64,000 bases of DNA from Gluconacetobacter tumulisoli. GTDB taxonomy: Bacteria > Pseudomonadota > Alphaproteobacteria > Acetobacterales > Acetobacteraceae. Where the stretch lies: contig NZ_JABEQM010000005.1 of NCBI RefSeq assembly GCF_014174155.1, positions 124,001 to 188,000 of the forward strand. The letters are read 5' to 3'. The notes beneath the pieces were generated by a model. It saw nothing but the letters and a program-made list of their open reading frames with translations. It had not been told where the DNA came from and did no database searches. This document shows positions 17,573-25,897 of this stretch, piece by piece (the first letter of the stretch is position 1; each line of letters starts with the position of its first letter). The position numbers and the translations under genes are program-made.

Positions 17573-18841
17573 TCAGTCGGGCACGCCCGATGCAACCGCC
17601 AGCCCGCCGCCATCGTCGCGCGCCGATACACCGCCCGCGCGTCCCCTCGGCCGAAGGCACATCGAAAACAGGATATATAGCGCCATACATGTCAGGAAAT
17701 ACCCGTACAGCGCGCCGTAGCCCCAATTTTTCACGATCCACCCGGACACGATGCCGACCGCGATCCCCCCGAACGTCCCGGAAAAATTCAGGATGCCTCC
17801 GACCAGTCCCATACGGCCTTCCGGCGCGATCGCGGCCGGAATAACCCAATAGATCCCCCCGAACATATAGAAGAACAGGCCCACTACTAGCGTCGCCGCG
17901 CAGGCCGCAAGGTTACCGATGGCATTCGCGGCCACCAGCGCCGCCAAGCCGACCGAACCCGACAGGCCGATCGTCATCCGAAGGGCGGAATCGAACCCCC
18001 TGCGACGCCGCAGGCGGCCGAAGACGGCCCCGCCGACGATCTCGCCGGCGCCGGCGGCGACGAACATCAGGGCCGTGATGATCCCGGCGGTTTCGAGGCT
18101 GATATGGCGGCGTGCGATCAGCAGCGACGGTGCCCAGGAGGCAAAGCCGAAGAACACATTGGCAAAGGCGATCCGGCCCAGGCACATATAGAGGACGTCC
18201 CGCGTCAGCACGCCGCGAAACCCGGCAGGGGCGCCCCGTCCGCCTGACGGGAGGGCAAGAGGCCGGCCGGCCGTTCCGTTCCCGACCAGCCGCCGCCACG
18301 CCAGGGGCGCCAGACAGACCGCCGCACCGCCGGTGAGCAGGAAGGCAAGTCGCCAGGATCCCGTAGCGGCGACGACCGCCGATGCCACATATGAACCGAC
18401 GGCGGCGCCGAACGCGGCCCCGCTGTCGATGATCGTGATTCGACCCTGGCGGGCCGAGCCACCCGCCGTCCGCTCGACGATGAGATTGGCGGCGGGCATG
18501 AATGGCGCCTCGAACAAACCCAGCATCAGGCGCGAAGCCAGCAGCGTTCCGAACCCCACCGCCGCGCCAGAGAGCGCGGCCGCGATTCCCCAGCATGCCA
18601 CGGCCGCCACGATCACCACCGACGGCACCACCATGTCCAGCATCAGGCCGGACGGCACCTGGAACAGGCAATAAGTCCAGAAGAAACTGCTGAACAGAAC
18701 GCCCTCCTGCATCGGCGAAAAATGGTAGTGGTCGGCAAGGAGCGGCATGGCGATCGACAGGCAGACCCGATCGATCCCATTGACCGTGTACAGGACGAAC
18801 AGCAGGCTGACGGTGGCGGTCTCTTTGGCGATACGCGGCAT
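17573..18841 (-). CDS. MFS transporter, anion:cation symporter-like
   Basis: A 422-residue, 12-helix major facilitator protein. The N-terminus NGIDRVCLSIAMPLLADHYHF and the FSSFFWTYCLFQVPSGLMLD segment are typical of the ACS subfamily (phthalate, hexuronate, nitrate-like organic anion importers). The start is supported by GGGGAG five bases upstream. It is the last structural gene of the TonB receptor, MOSC, reductase, RidA-like run, beginning 22 bases after the RidA-like gene, so it probably carries the same compound across the inner membrane. The substrate is unknown, most likely an organic anion. Confidence 0.88.
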   Translation of the reverse strand: MPRIAKETATVSLLFVLYTVNGIDRVCLSIAMPLLADHYHFSPMQEGVLFSSFFWTYCLFQVPSGLMLDMVVPSVVIVAAVACWGIAAALSGAAVGFGTLLASRLMLGLFEAPFMPAANLIVERTAGGSARQGRITIIDSGAAFGAAVGSYVASAVVAATGSWRLAFLLTGGAAVCLAPLAWRRLVGNGTAGRPLALPSGGRGAPAGFRGVLTRDVLYMCLGRIAFANVFFGFASWAPSLLIARRHISLETAGIITALMFVAAGAGEIVGGAVFGRLRRRRGFDSALRMTIGLSGSVGLAALVAANAIGNLAACAATLVVGLFFYMFGGIYWVIPAAIAPEGRMGLVGGILNFSGTFGGIAVGIVSGWIVKNWGYGALYGYFLTCMALYILFSMCLRPRGRAGGVSARDDGGGLAVASGVPD

Positions 18842-18863
18842 GTCGCTCCCCTTCCGGAATGAA

Positions 18864-19259
18864 TTACAGTACCACGAACGCTTCCGCCTCGAAGAGAAAG
18901 TCCGGACTGGCCAGGGCCCTCACCTCGACGAATGTGTTGGCCGGCGGCTTGTCCATCCCGATATAGGTCGGCCGGATCCGGCGCATCAGCGGCAACGCCG
19001 CTTTTATATCGGTTGCGTAATATGTCAATTTGACGACATGCTCGAACCCGGCATTGATCGCCTCCAGGCATGCGGCTAGATTCCGGTAAACCTGGTGGAT
19101 CTGCGCCTCGATGTCGTCCTTTCCCACCAGGCGACCTTCGGCATCTACCGAGACCTGACCCGAAATGGCGACGAAGGTCCCCGACGCCACCACCACGTGG
19201 CTCCAGCCACTTCCGGGGGGAACGTTCGGGGGAGCGATGATATGTGTCGTGCTGTCCAT
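18864..19259 (-). CDS. RidA-like protein lacking the catalytic arginine
   Basis: A 131-residue Rid-superfamily protein. The core AISGQVSVD lies at residues 31-39. At the position of the deaminase arginine (PPARTT in RidA) it has PPANTF, so N108 replaces Arg. Members without this residue fall in the Rid2-7 groups, which generally lack 2-iminopropionate deaminase activity and are tied to specific catabolic pathways. I chose ATG 19259, preceded by AAAGG eight bases upstream. It sits between a VanB-type reductase and an ACS transporter. A pathway-specific hydrolase or ligand-binding role is likely. Confidence 0.85.
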   Translation of the reverse strand: MDSTTHIIAPPNVPPGSGWSHVVVASGTFVAISGQVSVDAEGRLVGKDDIEAQIHQVYRNLAACLEAINAGFEHVVKLTYYATDIKAALPLMRRIRPTYIGMDKPPANTFVEVRALASPDFLFEAEAFVVL

Positions 19260-19293
19260 GACAATGCCTTTCTTGTTGAGATATGTTCGATTT

Positions 19294-20232
19294 TCAGATG
19301 GAATTGATGACGATCCTACCCCGCCCGCGTGAGACACAGGGTGTCATCACTGTCCGACGTTCATCCTCGGTCAGGCATTGGTCCCGGTGGATGATCTCGC
19401 CTTCGATCACATCCACGATGCAGCTCCGGCAGACACCGGCCTCGCAGGCGTAGTCGATGTCGACGCCGTCCTCGAGCAGGACGTCCAGCATGCTCCGGTC
19501 CGAGGGAATATCCAGCACGTGACGACTGCGCGGCAGGTCCACCACGAATGGCTCGCCCAGATACCCGGCCTTGACCCCCGACACGAAGGATTCCACCTGG
19601 ATGGTCCCCAGTCCCAGGGACTCCGCTGCCCCCTGCACCCCGGCGACGAACGGCGCGCTCCCGCAGCAATAGATCGCGTCGCCTCGCGATCCGTCCAGCA
19701 GGTCCTCGAAACTTGCCCGCCCACCCTGGGCCGAATTGAAAATTTCGACCTGCGGACACAAGGCGCGGATCTCCTGCTCGAACGGAACGGCGCCGTCGGC
19801 ACGGACGAAGTAGCAGAGCCGGATCCGGCACGTCCGACCCTGCAGCGCATAAAGAAAGGACAGCATCGGGGTAATGCCGACGCCGCCCGCGAAGAAGCTG
19901 TAGGACGGCCGGTCCGGGTCCAGCAGAAAGTCGGGCTGGGGATAGGACAGGTAGAAGATATCGCCGACGTGCGCAGATTCATGCATGAAGCGCGATCCGC
20001 CACGCCCGGCCGGATCGAGACGGATCGCAAGACGATAGCGCCGATCCCCGGGTGGTGCGCACAGCGAATACTGGCGCATCATCCCCTTCGTCACCCGGAG
20101 CAATGTATGGGCGCCGGGCAGGACGGGCGGGAACTGCCTGCGATCCTCGGGTCTGAAATAAAAGGACCGGATGCCGCCTCCTTCGTCGACGATCTGATCG
20201 ACGCTCACCTTCATCAACAGCCGCACCGCCAT
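19294..20232 (-). CDS. PDR/VanB family ferredoxin-type oxidoreductase
   Basis: A 312-residue reductase with the phthalate dioxygenase reductase layout: FMN-binding beta barrel (RQYSLCAPP at about residues 53-61), NAD-binding domain (FFAGGVGITPMLSF) and C-terminal plant-type [2Fe-2S] ferredoxin with CEAGVCRSC and a later cysteine. It passes electrons from NAD(P)H to a partner oxygenase or other redox enzyme. No oxygenase is in this operon. The immediate partner is a MOSC protein whose stop lies one base before this start. It could also serve the Rieske oxygenase 8 kb away, which has no reductase of its own. Confidence 0.9.
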   Translation of the reverse strand: MAVRLLMKVSVDQIVDEGGGIRSFYFRPEDRRQFPPVLPGAHTLLRVTKGMMRQYSLCAPPGDRRYRLAIRLDPAGRGGSRFMHESAHVGDIFYLSYPQPDFLLDPDRPSYSFFAGGVGITPMLSFLYALQGRTCRIRLCYFVRADGAVPFEQEIRALCPQVEIFNSAQGGRASFEDLLDGSRGDAIYCCGSAPFVAGVQGAAESLGLGTIQVESFVSGVKAGYLGEPFVVDLPRSRHVLDIPSDRSMLDVLLEDGVDIDYACEAGVCRSCIVDVIEGEIIHRDQCLTEDERRTVMTPCVSRGRGRIVINSI

Positions 20233-20233
20233 C

Positions 20234-20701
20234 CTAGAGGACCCTCTCGATACGGTCGCCCAGCCGAACGATGCCGCCCGAGATGACCTGGCAGTTCAGG
20301 CCGGACCGACCAAGCAGGCTGGCCATTACCTGCTTGTCGATCAGACGCTCGAGATACTTGCAGGGGTGATTCAGCTTCTCGACGTAAACCAGGGCATTTT
20401 TTCCGACCCGGATCGTCTGTCCCAGAAAATCGTTCAGGCGCACGCCGCAGGTAATGATATTCCTTCTGGTTTCACGCGGAGTAAGCACCACGCCGGTTTC
20501 ATCGTAGATCTGATGAAGGACCTCCAGTTCGATGAAGGAGATCTGATGTTCCGTCTTGGGGCGATCCGACCATCGCCCGATACGCCTGGCATAGCGGTCG
20601 CCCTCGATTCCGACATTCGCCAGCAGACGGCATTCGTGGCCTTCCATCATTTCCTGCGCGGCGACCTCGGCGGTATATATCCCGCAGACACGACCGGTCA
20701 T
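20234..20701 (-). CDS. MOSC domain protein
   Basis: A 155-residue single-domain MOSC protein. ETRRNIITCGVRLNDFLG and the late GRSGLNCQVISGG segment are the family hallmarks; the conserved cysteine is in the NCQVISGG part. MOSC domains bind the molybdenum cofactor and occur in mARC/YcbX/YiiM proteins, which reduce N-hydroxylated compounds. YcbX carries a ferredoxin domain in the same chain; here a separate flavin/[2Fe-2S] reductase follows one base downstream, suggesting a two-protein version of the same electron path. The ribosome-binding site is AGAGGA. A TonB receptor gene lies 34 bases upstream. Confidence 0.85.
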   Translation of the reverse strand: MTGRVCGIYTAEVAAQEMMEGHECRLLANVGIEGDRYARRIGRWSDRPKTEHQISFIELEVLHQIYDETGVVLTPRETRRNIITCGVRLNDFLGQTIRVGKNALVYVEKLNHPCKYLERLIDKQVMASLLGRSGLNCQVISGGIVRLGDRIERVL

Positions 20702-20735
20702 GCTCTCTCATTCCTCTTTGTTACCCGGCCGACTT

Positions 20736-23069
20736 TCAGAAATCGTAGCGCATCGTGGCACCGACGAATCTTGGCGCGCCGGGGATGCCGTAGAATGAGT
20801 TGTAACCATTGTCCTTCGTGATCACGTAGCGACGGTCCAGAAGATTCGACACATACACTCCGACGGACCATCGCCCGCGATGCGGTGCGACGGTCAGGCT
20901 CATGCCCATCAGGAAATAGGCCGGCAGCCGGTAGATTTCGTTGCCAGGCACATCGAGCTGCGAGCCGCGATAGGAGTAATCGCCCTGCCAGGTGACGTCC
21001 CACGCACGGGTCGGGTGCATCATGTAACTGACGCTGCCGTTTAGCGTTAATTTCGGAATGCCGGAATCGTATCCATCATAGCTGGTATAGGCCGGAGAAA
21101 AAACGCCGGTCTTGGCGTAATTGGCATAGACGGCAGTCGTATTGAGAAATTTCAAATCGTCGTATCGGCCCCTCTGATAGCCGAAATGCTGTTCCAGAAG
21201 CAGACCAGGGATCGGGTTCGCATCGATCTCGCCTTCCAGCCCCCAGATCGTCGATTTGGGAATATTCACGAAGTCGCCTACCAGTCCGTAATTCTGAACC
21301 AGTTCCAGGCTCAGGATCTGCTGGTCGTGATAATCGTAATAGAAACCGTCGAAATTCACCCGCAGGCGGTGTTTCAACCAGTCACTCTTGATCCCGCCTT
21401 CATAGGCCAGAAGGGATTCCGGCTTGTAGGGGTTGAGCTGCTGGGAAATGACGGTGTTGTTGGCCGTGAATCCCCCTGGCTTGAATCCCTTGCGGACGTC
21501 GGCGAAGACCAGGAAATTCGGCGCCGCCTGGAAGTCGATCTCGCCCTTTCCGCCGAACTCGTTCGTCAATGCACCATGCGTCGGGAAGCGGACGTCGCTG
21601 AAACCATACTGTATGGTTTCGAGATTCGAGAGATGTCGGTCGTCGGCTTCATGATTGACCGAGGCCGAGATCTTCCAGCGTGGCGCGAGACGGTAGGACG
21701 CGGTCGCGTACTGGTTGAAGGTCTGGATGTCCTGATTGTAACTGGTCGCCTCGATATACGGGCGCAGGGCAGGCCCCGACCCGGAAAAATCATAGAAGAA
21801 CCGCGCCTTGGTCGCCGTTCGCGCATAATAGGCGCCGATCGTCCACTGGAAGCGACGCGGCCGGTTTTCGTTCGACAGGCGTAATTCCTGCGAGAAGACA
21901 TTGGAGTTGTTTGTGAAATATTGGTCGTCCGTCGCAACATTGGTCGAATCGAGATCCAACAGATTGTGAACGTACATCGCTTCGTAGGCGCTGATCGACC
22001 GGAATTCCGCCCATCCGAAATCATGGCGACCCGTCAGGTCAATGCCCCAGGTCGTATCGTTGCGAAATGGCTTGGTATTGGCGGCCACACCGATCATCTT
22101 GGTGAATGCCGGGCGGAATCCCCATCCCGTAAGCAGATTGTTATTGTCCGGCGCAATAAAGGGCGTAACCAGATCGCTGACGTTGAATACGCCCGGCGTG
22201 TCGGAATCGTCCTGAGCCCAGTGCCCCGTCACATTAATGCTGGTACGGGAATCGACGTCCCAGTCCAGCTTGCCCCGCAACGCGCCGTCATTGGCATCGC
22301 CGAGATGCTCGCCGTTATAGCGGTTGACCTGGTACCCGCCGCCATGGGCGGTATAGCCGGACACGCGATAACGCAGCCGGTCCGAAAGCGGCCCGGATAC
22401 ATAGAGCGCGGTACGACTTCTGGAATAGCTGGCGATATCCTGGGACACACCGGCATGAAACGTGTCGGTCGGACCGTTGGTCGTGATATTGACCTCACCG
22501 GCGGTCACGGCCTGGCCATGGGTGTATCCCACCGGTCCCGGCATCACGTCGACCCCGGCCAGATCATACATCAGGCCGGACGTCATGAAGCCGATCGGAT
22601 AGGCGATCCCGTCAACATATGTCATCACCGAGGGCGTGTTGTTCGATGTGAAATCCTTGAAGCCCACGCCGCGCAGGCTGAAATTATTGTTCGCCGTTGC
22701 TCCCTGGGGCTGAATCGTCAGGTTCGGCACCAGATTTTGAATATTCTGCAGCGTCTCGACATGATGCGTCGCCAGATCCGCCGAACTGATATGCGTGACT
22801 ACTTCGCCGACATGCTGCGACTTGCGCAGGCTCAGCGGGGAATTCCGCAGACCATCGACGGTGATCGCCTCATCCGTCACGGGCCTTGGATGAGCCGCGC
22901 GCCGGACAGGCGCATGGGGCACCGCACGGATCGGATATTTCGGGGTCATGGTGTCGGCACGGGCGGGACGGTGCGCAATCGTGGCGGCCGAGCAGCAGAG
23001 TGCCGCAAGCAGGGCCCGGTGGCCGTCATTCCTTATTCGAATCAATATATTATGTCTCAGAATCGTCAT
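20736..23069 (-). CDS. TonB-dependent outer membrane receptor
   Basis: A 777-residue receptor: signal region in residues 1-40 (hydrophobic ALLAALCCSAA), a plug domain with LQNIQNLVPNLTIQPQG and NFSLRGVGF, then a 22-strand-type barrel rich in aromatic residues ending in MRYDF, the normal terminal Phe. It imports a scarce or bulky substrate with TonB energy. The start has GGAGGG six bases upstream. It heads the MOSC, reductase, RidA-like and ACS transporter genes, so its cargo is probably an organic compound used as nutrient rather than just a siderophore. It resembles the sphingomonad-like receptors for aromatic or sugar compounds more than BtuB. Confidence 0.92.
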   Translation of the reverse strand: MTILRHNILIRIRNDGHRALLAALCCSAATIAHRPARADTMTPKYPIRAVPHAPVRRAAHPRPVTDEAITVDGLRNSPLSLRKSQHVGEVVTHISSADLATHHVETLQNIQNLVPNLTIQPQGATANNNFSLRGVGFKDFTSNNTPSVMTYVDGIAYPIGFMTSGLMYDLAGVDVMPGPVGYTHGQAVTAGEVNITTNGPTDTFHAGVSQDIASYSRSRTALYVSGPLSDRLRYRVSGYTAHGGGYQVNRYNGEHLGDANDGALRGKLDWDVDSRTSINVTGHWAQDDSDTPGVFNVSDLVTPFIAPDNNNLLTGWGFRPAFTKMIGVAANTKPFRNDTTWGIDLTGRHDFGWAEFRSISAYEAMYVHNLLDLDSTNVATDDQYFTNNSNVFSQELRLSNENRPRRFQWTIGAYYARTATKARFFYDFSGSGPALRPYIEATSYNQDIQTFNQYATASYRLAPRWKISASVNHEADDRHLSNLETIQYGFSDVRFPTHGALTNEFGGKGEIDFQAAPNFLVFADVRKGFKPGGFTANNTVISQQLNPYKPESLLAYEGGIKSDWLKHRLRVNFDGFYYDYHDQQILSLELVQNYGLVGDFVNIPKSTIWGLEGEIDANPIPGLLLEQHFGYQRGRYDDLKFLNTTAVYANYAKTGVFSPAYTSYDGYDSGIPKLTLNGSVSYMMHPTRAWDVTWQGDYSYRGSQLDVPGNEIYRLPAYFLMGMSLTVAPHRGRWSVGVYVSNLLDRRYVITKDNGYNSFYGIPGAPRFVGATMRYDF

Positions 23070-23154
23070 TCGGCGCCCTCCAGTTCAAGGTTGCGGAGAA
23101 CGGATAGCCATCACGCGGACCAGCCCAGTCGACGCCCATACAATGGCAGACCGT

Positions 23155-23183
23155 CAATATGCTGTATCGTGGACAGCATATTG
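23155..23183. promoter_or_regulatory. Perfect 11-bp inverted repeat between divergent genes
   Basis: CAATATGCTGT (23155-23165) and ACAGCATATTG (23173-23183) form a perfect inverted repeat with a seven-base spacer, midway between the TonB receptor start (23069) and the dehydrogenase start (23245). The half-site resembles that of the palindrome upstream of the IclR gene at 17495-17516. A shared IclR operator is the simplest reading. Confidence 0.6.
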
Positions 23184-23244
23184 TCTTTCGTCAATCGAAA
23201 TGTTCTGGCATGATCGCTCCCACATGAAATGGGGGAGGACGACG

Positions 23245-24177
23245 ATGGCGAGCCTGGGAATCAAGGTGGTTTCTGTTCCGGACATGGTGCTGAAGGCGTA
23301 TCTTGAAGAACGCTGTCCAAATCTTGATTTTATTCTCTGGAGAGATGAGGAGTATCCGTCCGTCGAGGATCTTTCCGTCATCGACGCCGTCATTACCCCC
23401 TACGCGCATTCCAGCCTGACGGTCGAACGCCTGGCATTGCTGCCGAATCTCAAGCTGGTACAGACGCAGAGTACAGGGGTGGACAATTTGGTCGGCAAGG
23501 TTCCCCCCGGCGTAGTGCTGTGCAGCGCGCGCGGGGTGCATGCTGCATCAACGGCCGAACTGGCTGTTGGCCTTGCCATTGCATCGTTGCGTGGGATTGA
23601 TATCGCCGCCCGCAACATGACCCGCCGCGTCTGGCAGGAGGAACGTCGCCTTACCCTGACCGACCGCAAGGTAGCACTGCTGGGGTACGGCAGCATCGGG
23701 CAGGAACTTCACCGCAAGCTTTCGGCGTTCGATGTCGAAATCGTTCGGATCGGCCAGACCGCACGTCGGGACCAGCACGGCGACATCCATGGAATGGAGG
23801 ACCTCCTGGGGCTTCTGCCCCAGACGGATATCCTGATCAGCAGTCTGCCTATGACGCCACGCACCGGGCACCTCATCAATCGGCCTGTTCTGTCTGCGAT
23901 GAAGGACGGCGCCCTGTTCATCAATGTCGGACGCGGCAGCGTCGTCGACCAGGATGCCCTCGCGGCCGAACTTTATTCCGGACGCATTTCCGCGGCGGTG
24001 GATGTGACCGACCCGGAGCCGTTGCCCGAGGATCATCCGCTATGGAGCGCGCCTCATTTTCTCCTGACGCCCCATCTTGGCGGCAATACGTCGGCCTTCC
24101 TGCCACGCATTCGCACATTCCTCGCGGACCAGATGAAACGGATCGCGGATGACCAGCCCGTCATCAATCAGTCGTAA
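23245..24177 (+). CDS. D-isomer-specific 2-hydroxyacid dehydrogenase
   Basis: A 310-residue NAD(P)-dependent oxidoreductase interconverting a 2-oxo acid and a D-2-hydroxy acid in the cytoplasm. The nucleotide-binding loop is GYGSIGQEL, the catalytic Arg is in NVGRGSVVD, the Glu in DPEPLPEDHPLW and the His in LTPHLGG. I chose ATG 23245, which follows a strong GGGGGAGGA site by five bases; the open frame runs further upstream through the operator. It is divergent from the TonB receptor operon and shares its palindrome, so it probably acts on an acid formed in that pathway. Confidence 0.93.
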   Translation: MASLGIKVVSVPDMVLKAYLEERCPNLDFILWRDEEYPSVEDLSVIDAVITPYAHSSLTVERLALLPNLKLVQTQSTGVDNLVGKVPPGVVLCSARGVHAASTAELAVGLAIASLRGIDIAARNMTRRVWQEERRLTLTDRKVALLGYGSIGQELHRKLSAFDVEIVRIGQTARRDQHGDIHGMEDLLGLLPQTDILISSLPMTPRTGHLINRPVLSAMKDGALFINVGRGSVVDQDALAAELYSGRISAAVDVTDPEPLPEDHPLWSAPHFLLTPHLGGNTSAFLPRIRTFLADQMKRIADDQPVINQS

Positions 24178-24412
24178 TGCAGGCAGATGACAAACGGCAT
24201 TCCCGGCCGGATATGTGCGATGCCGATTTATGACGGATTGCGACGGAACCGTTGATCCCCGCTCGGGTGGCCGTGGCGAGGAAGGGATCGCCGGCGACAT
24301 CATCGGTGTCCAGGTAAAGGGATAGATACCGTCGTATGATTTTCCTGTCGGCAGGAGAAGTCGGCGGGGTGGCGCCTTCAAGGACGGAGGAGTTCACCCG
24401 CCGCCGCCCGCA

Positions 24413-25189
24413 TCATTCGTGAATAGACCGGACGAAATCCGCCAGGCGCGCCGACCGGGGACGCTGGAAGATGTCGTCCGGGCAGCCTGATTCAACAATG
24501 CGCCCGCCGTCGCAGAAATGGACCCGGTCGGCCACGTCGCGGGCGAATTTCATTTCGTGCGTCACGATCAGCATGGTGATCCCCTGCTGTGCAAGATCGT
24601 TGATCACCCCCAGGATTCCCTTGACCAGTTGCGGGTCCAGGGCGCTGGTCGGCTCGTCGAACAGGATGACCGACGGCGCCATTGCCAGTGCGCGCGCGAT
24701 GGCGACGCGCTGTTTCTGTCCACCCGAGATCTGATCGGGATAATGATCCTCGCGGTCGGCCATGCCCACATCGCGCAGCAGGCTACGGGCCCGTTCGATC
24801 GCGGCATCCCGGTCCAGACCCAGGACCGTCACCGGCCCTTCCATCACATTTTGCAGCACCGTCCGATGGCTGAACAGGTTGAAATGCTGGAAAACCATCG
24901 GCATGCGGCTGCGCGCCCTGCGCAGGATCCGCTCCGGCGCGATATGCACACCTGCCCCATCGTCCTGGCACAGCATTTCGCCGAAAATGGAAATCGTCCC
25001 CCCGCTGGGCCGTTCCAGGAAATTCAGGCAGCGCAGCAGCGTCGATTTTCCCCCGCCGCTGGGACCGATCAGGCAGGCGACCTCCCCCCGGGCCACCGTC
25101 AGATCCACGCCGGCCAGGACCTGGACAGCGCCGTAGTTCTTGCGCAGCCCGCGCGCGACCAATACGGGTTCCGGTGCGGCCCCGGTCAT
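24413..25189 (-). CDS. Amino acid-type ABC transporter ATP-binding protein
   Basis: A 258-residue ATPase of the polar amino acid uptake (GlnQ/HisP) group: Walker A GPSGGGKST at residues 42-50, signature ISGGQKQR, Walker B VILFDEPTSALD and the H-loop in VTHEMKFA. Start ATG 25189 overlaps the permease stop by ATGA, so translation is coupled. The frame stays open about 600 bases upstream across the permease gene, but that part is shadow sequence. It energises import with the permease at 25186-25893 and the solute-binding domain of the fused protein upstream. Confidence 0.94.
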   Translation of the reverse strand: MTGAAPEPVLVARGLRKNYGAVQVLAGVDLTVARGEVACLIGPSGGGKSTLLRCLNFLERPSGGTISIFGEMLCQDDGAGVHIAPERILRRARSRMPMVFQHFNLFSHRTVLQNVMEGPVTVLGLDRDAAIERARSLLRDVGMADREDHYPDQISGGQKQRVAIARALAMAPSVILFDEPTSALDPQLVKGILGVINDLAQQGITMLIVTHEMKFARDVADRVHFCDGGRIVESGCPDDIFQRPRSARLADFVRSIHE

Positions 25190-25893
25190 GCCGCAATGCC
25201 TTTCGGATCGGACGGGATCATGGCGCCGCGTCGCTGATGGCGTGGGGTCAGCCTGCGTTCCAGCAGACCGATCAGCCGGGCGCTGCCGAAGCTCATGACG
25301 AAATAGATGAAGCCCACCATGATATAGGTGTTCATGCTGTCGAACGTATCCGCGATGACGATATTGGCATGCCGCAGCAATTCGTTGACCGAAATGAACG
25401 AAACCAGGGAACAATCCTTCAGAAGCGAGATGAAATATCCGCCCACCGTCGGCAGCGTCGCCCGGAACATCTGCGGCAGGACGACCCGGCGATAGATCGA
25501 GGCGCGCGACATGCCCAGCGACAGGGCCGCCTGCCGCTGGCCCGGGTCGATCGCGGCAATGGCCGCGCGAAACACTTCCGAGAGATAGGCCGCGAGATTG
25601 AGCGACAGCCCCATCACCCCCGCCCAGAACGCCGGCAGCGTCAGGCCGAATTCCGGCAAGGTGAAGTAGATGAACAGCAATTGTACGATCAGCGGCGTGT
25701 CGCGCCACAATTCGACATAGGCATCCAGCGGCCAGCGCACGGCCCGGTACGGGGACAGGCGCCCCAGCGCGACGGCCAGGCCGACAGCCAGCCCGCACGC
25801 CATGCTGACCAGGGAGAGCAGAAGCGTGATCCAGGCCCCTTGCAGCAGGAAGGGAAAATATTCCGGGACTTCCCTGAAGAAAAATCTGTACAC
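25186..25893 (-). CDS. Amino acid-type ABC transporter permease
   Basis: A 235-residue inner-membrane permease of the HisM/GlnP family, with about five helices and the EAA loop seen as EVFRAAIAAIDPGQRQAALSLGM. Normally such importers have two permeases or a homodimer; only one is present, so a homodimer is likely. It begins four bases after the chimeric NCS1/solute-binding gene and ends overlapping the ATPase. It belongs with the solute-binding domain fused to the NCS1 permease. Confidence 0.93.
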   Translation of the reverse strand: MYRFFFREVPEYFPFLLQGAWITLLLSLVSMACGLAVGLAVALGRLSPYRAVRWPLDAYVELWRDTPLIVQLLFIYFTLPEFGLTLPAFWAGVMGLSLNLAAYLSEVFRAAIAAIDPGQRQAALSLGMSRASIYRRVVLPQMFRATLPTVGGYFISLLKDCSLVSFISVNELLRHANIVIADTFDSMNTYIMVGFIYFVMSFGSARLIGLLERRLTPRHQRRGAMIPSDPKGIAA

Positions 25894-25897
25894 GCCC

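Noticed and set aside
25190-25798. N-terminal extension of the ABC ATPase frame
   Set aside because: The added ~200 residues overlap the permease gene in another frame and show no similarity; ATG 25189 with an ATGA overlap is the natural start.
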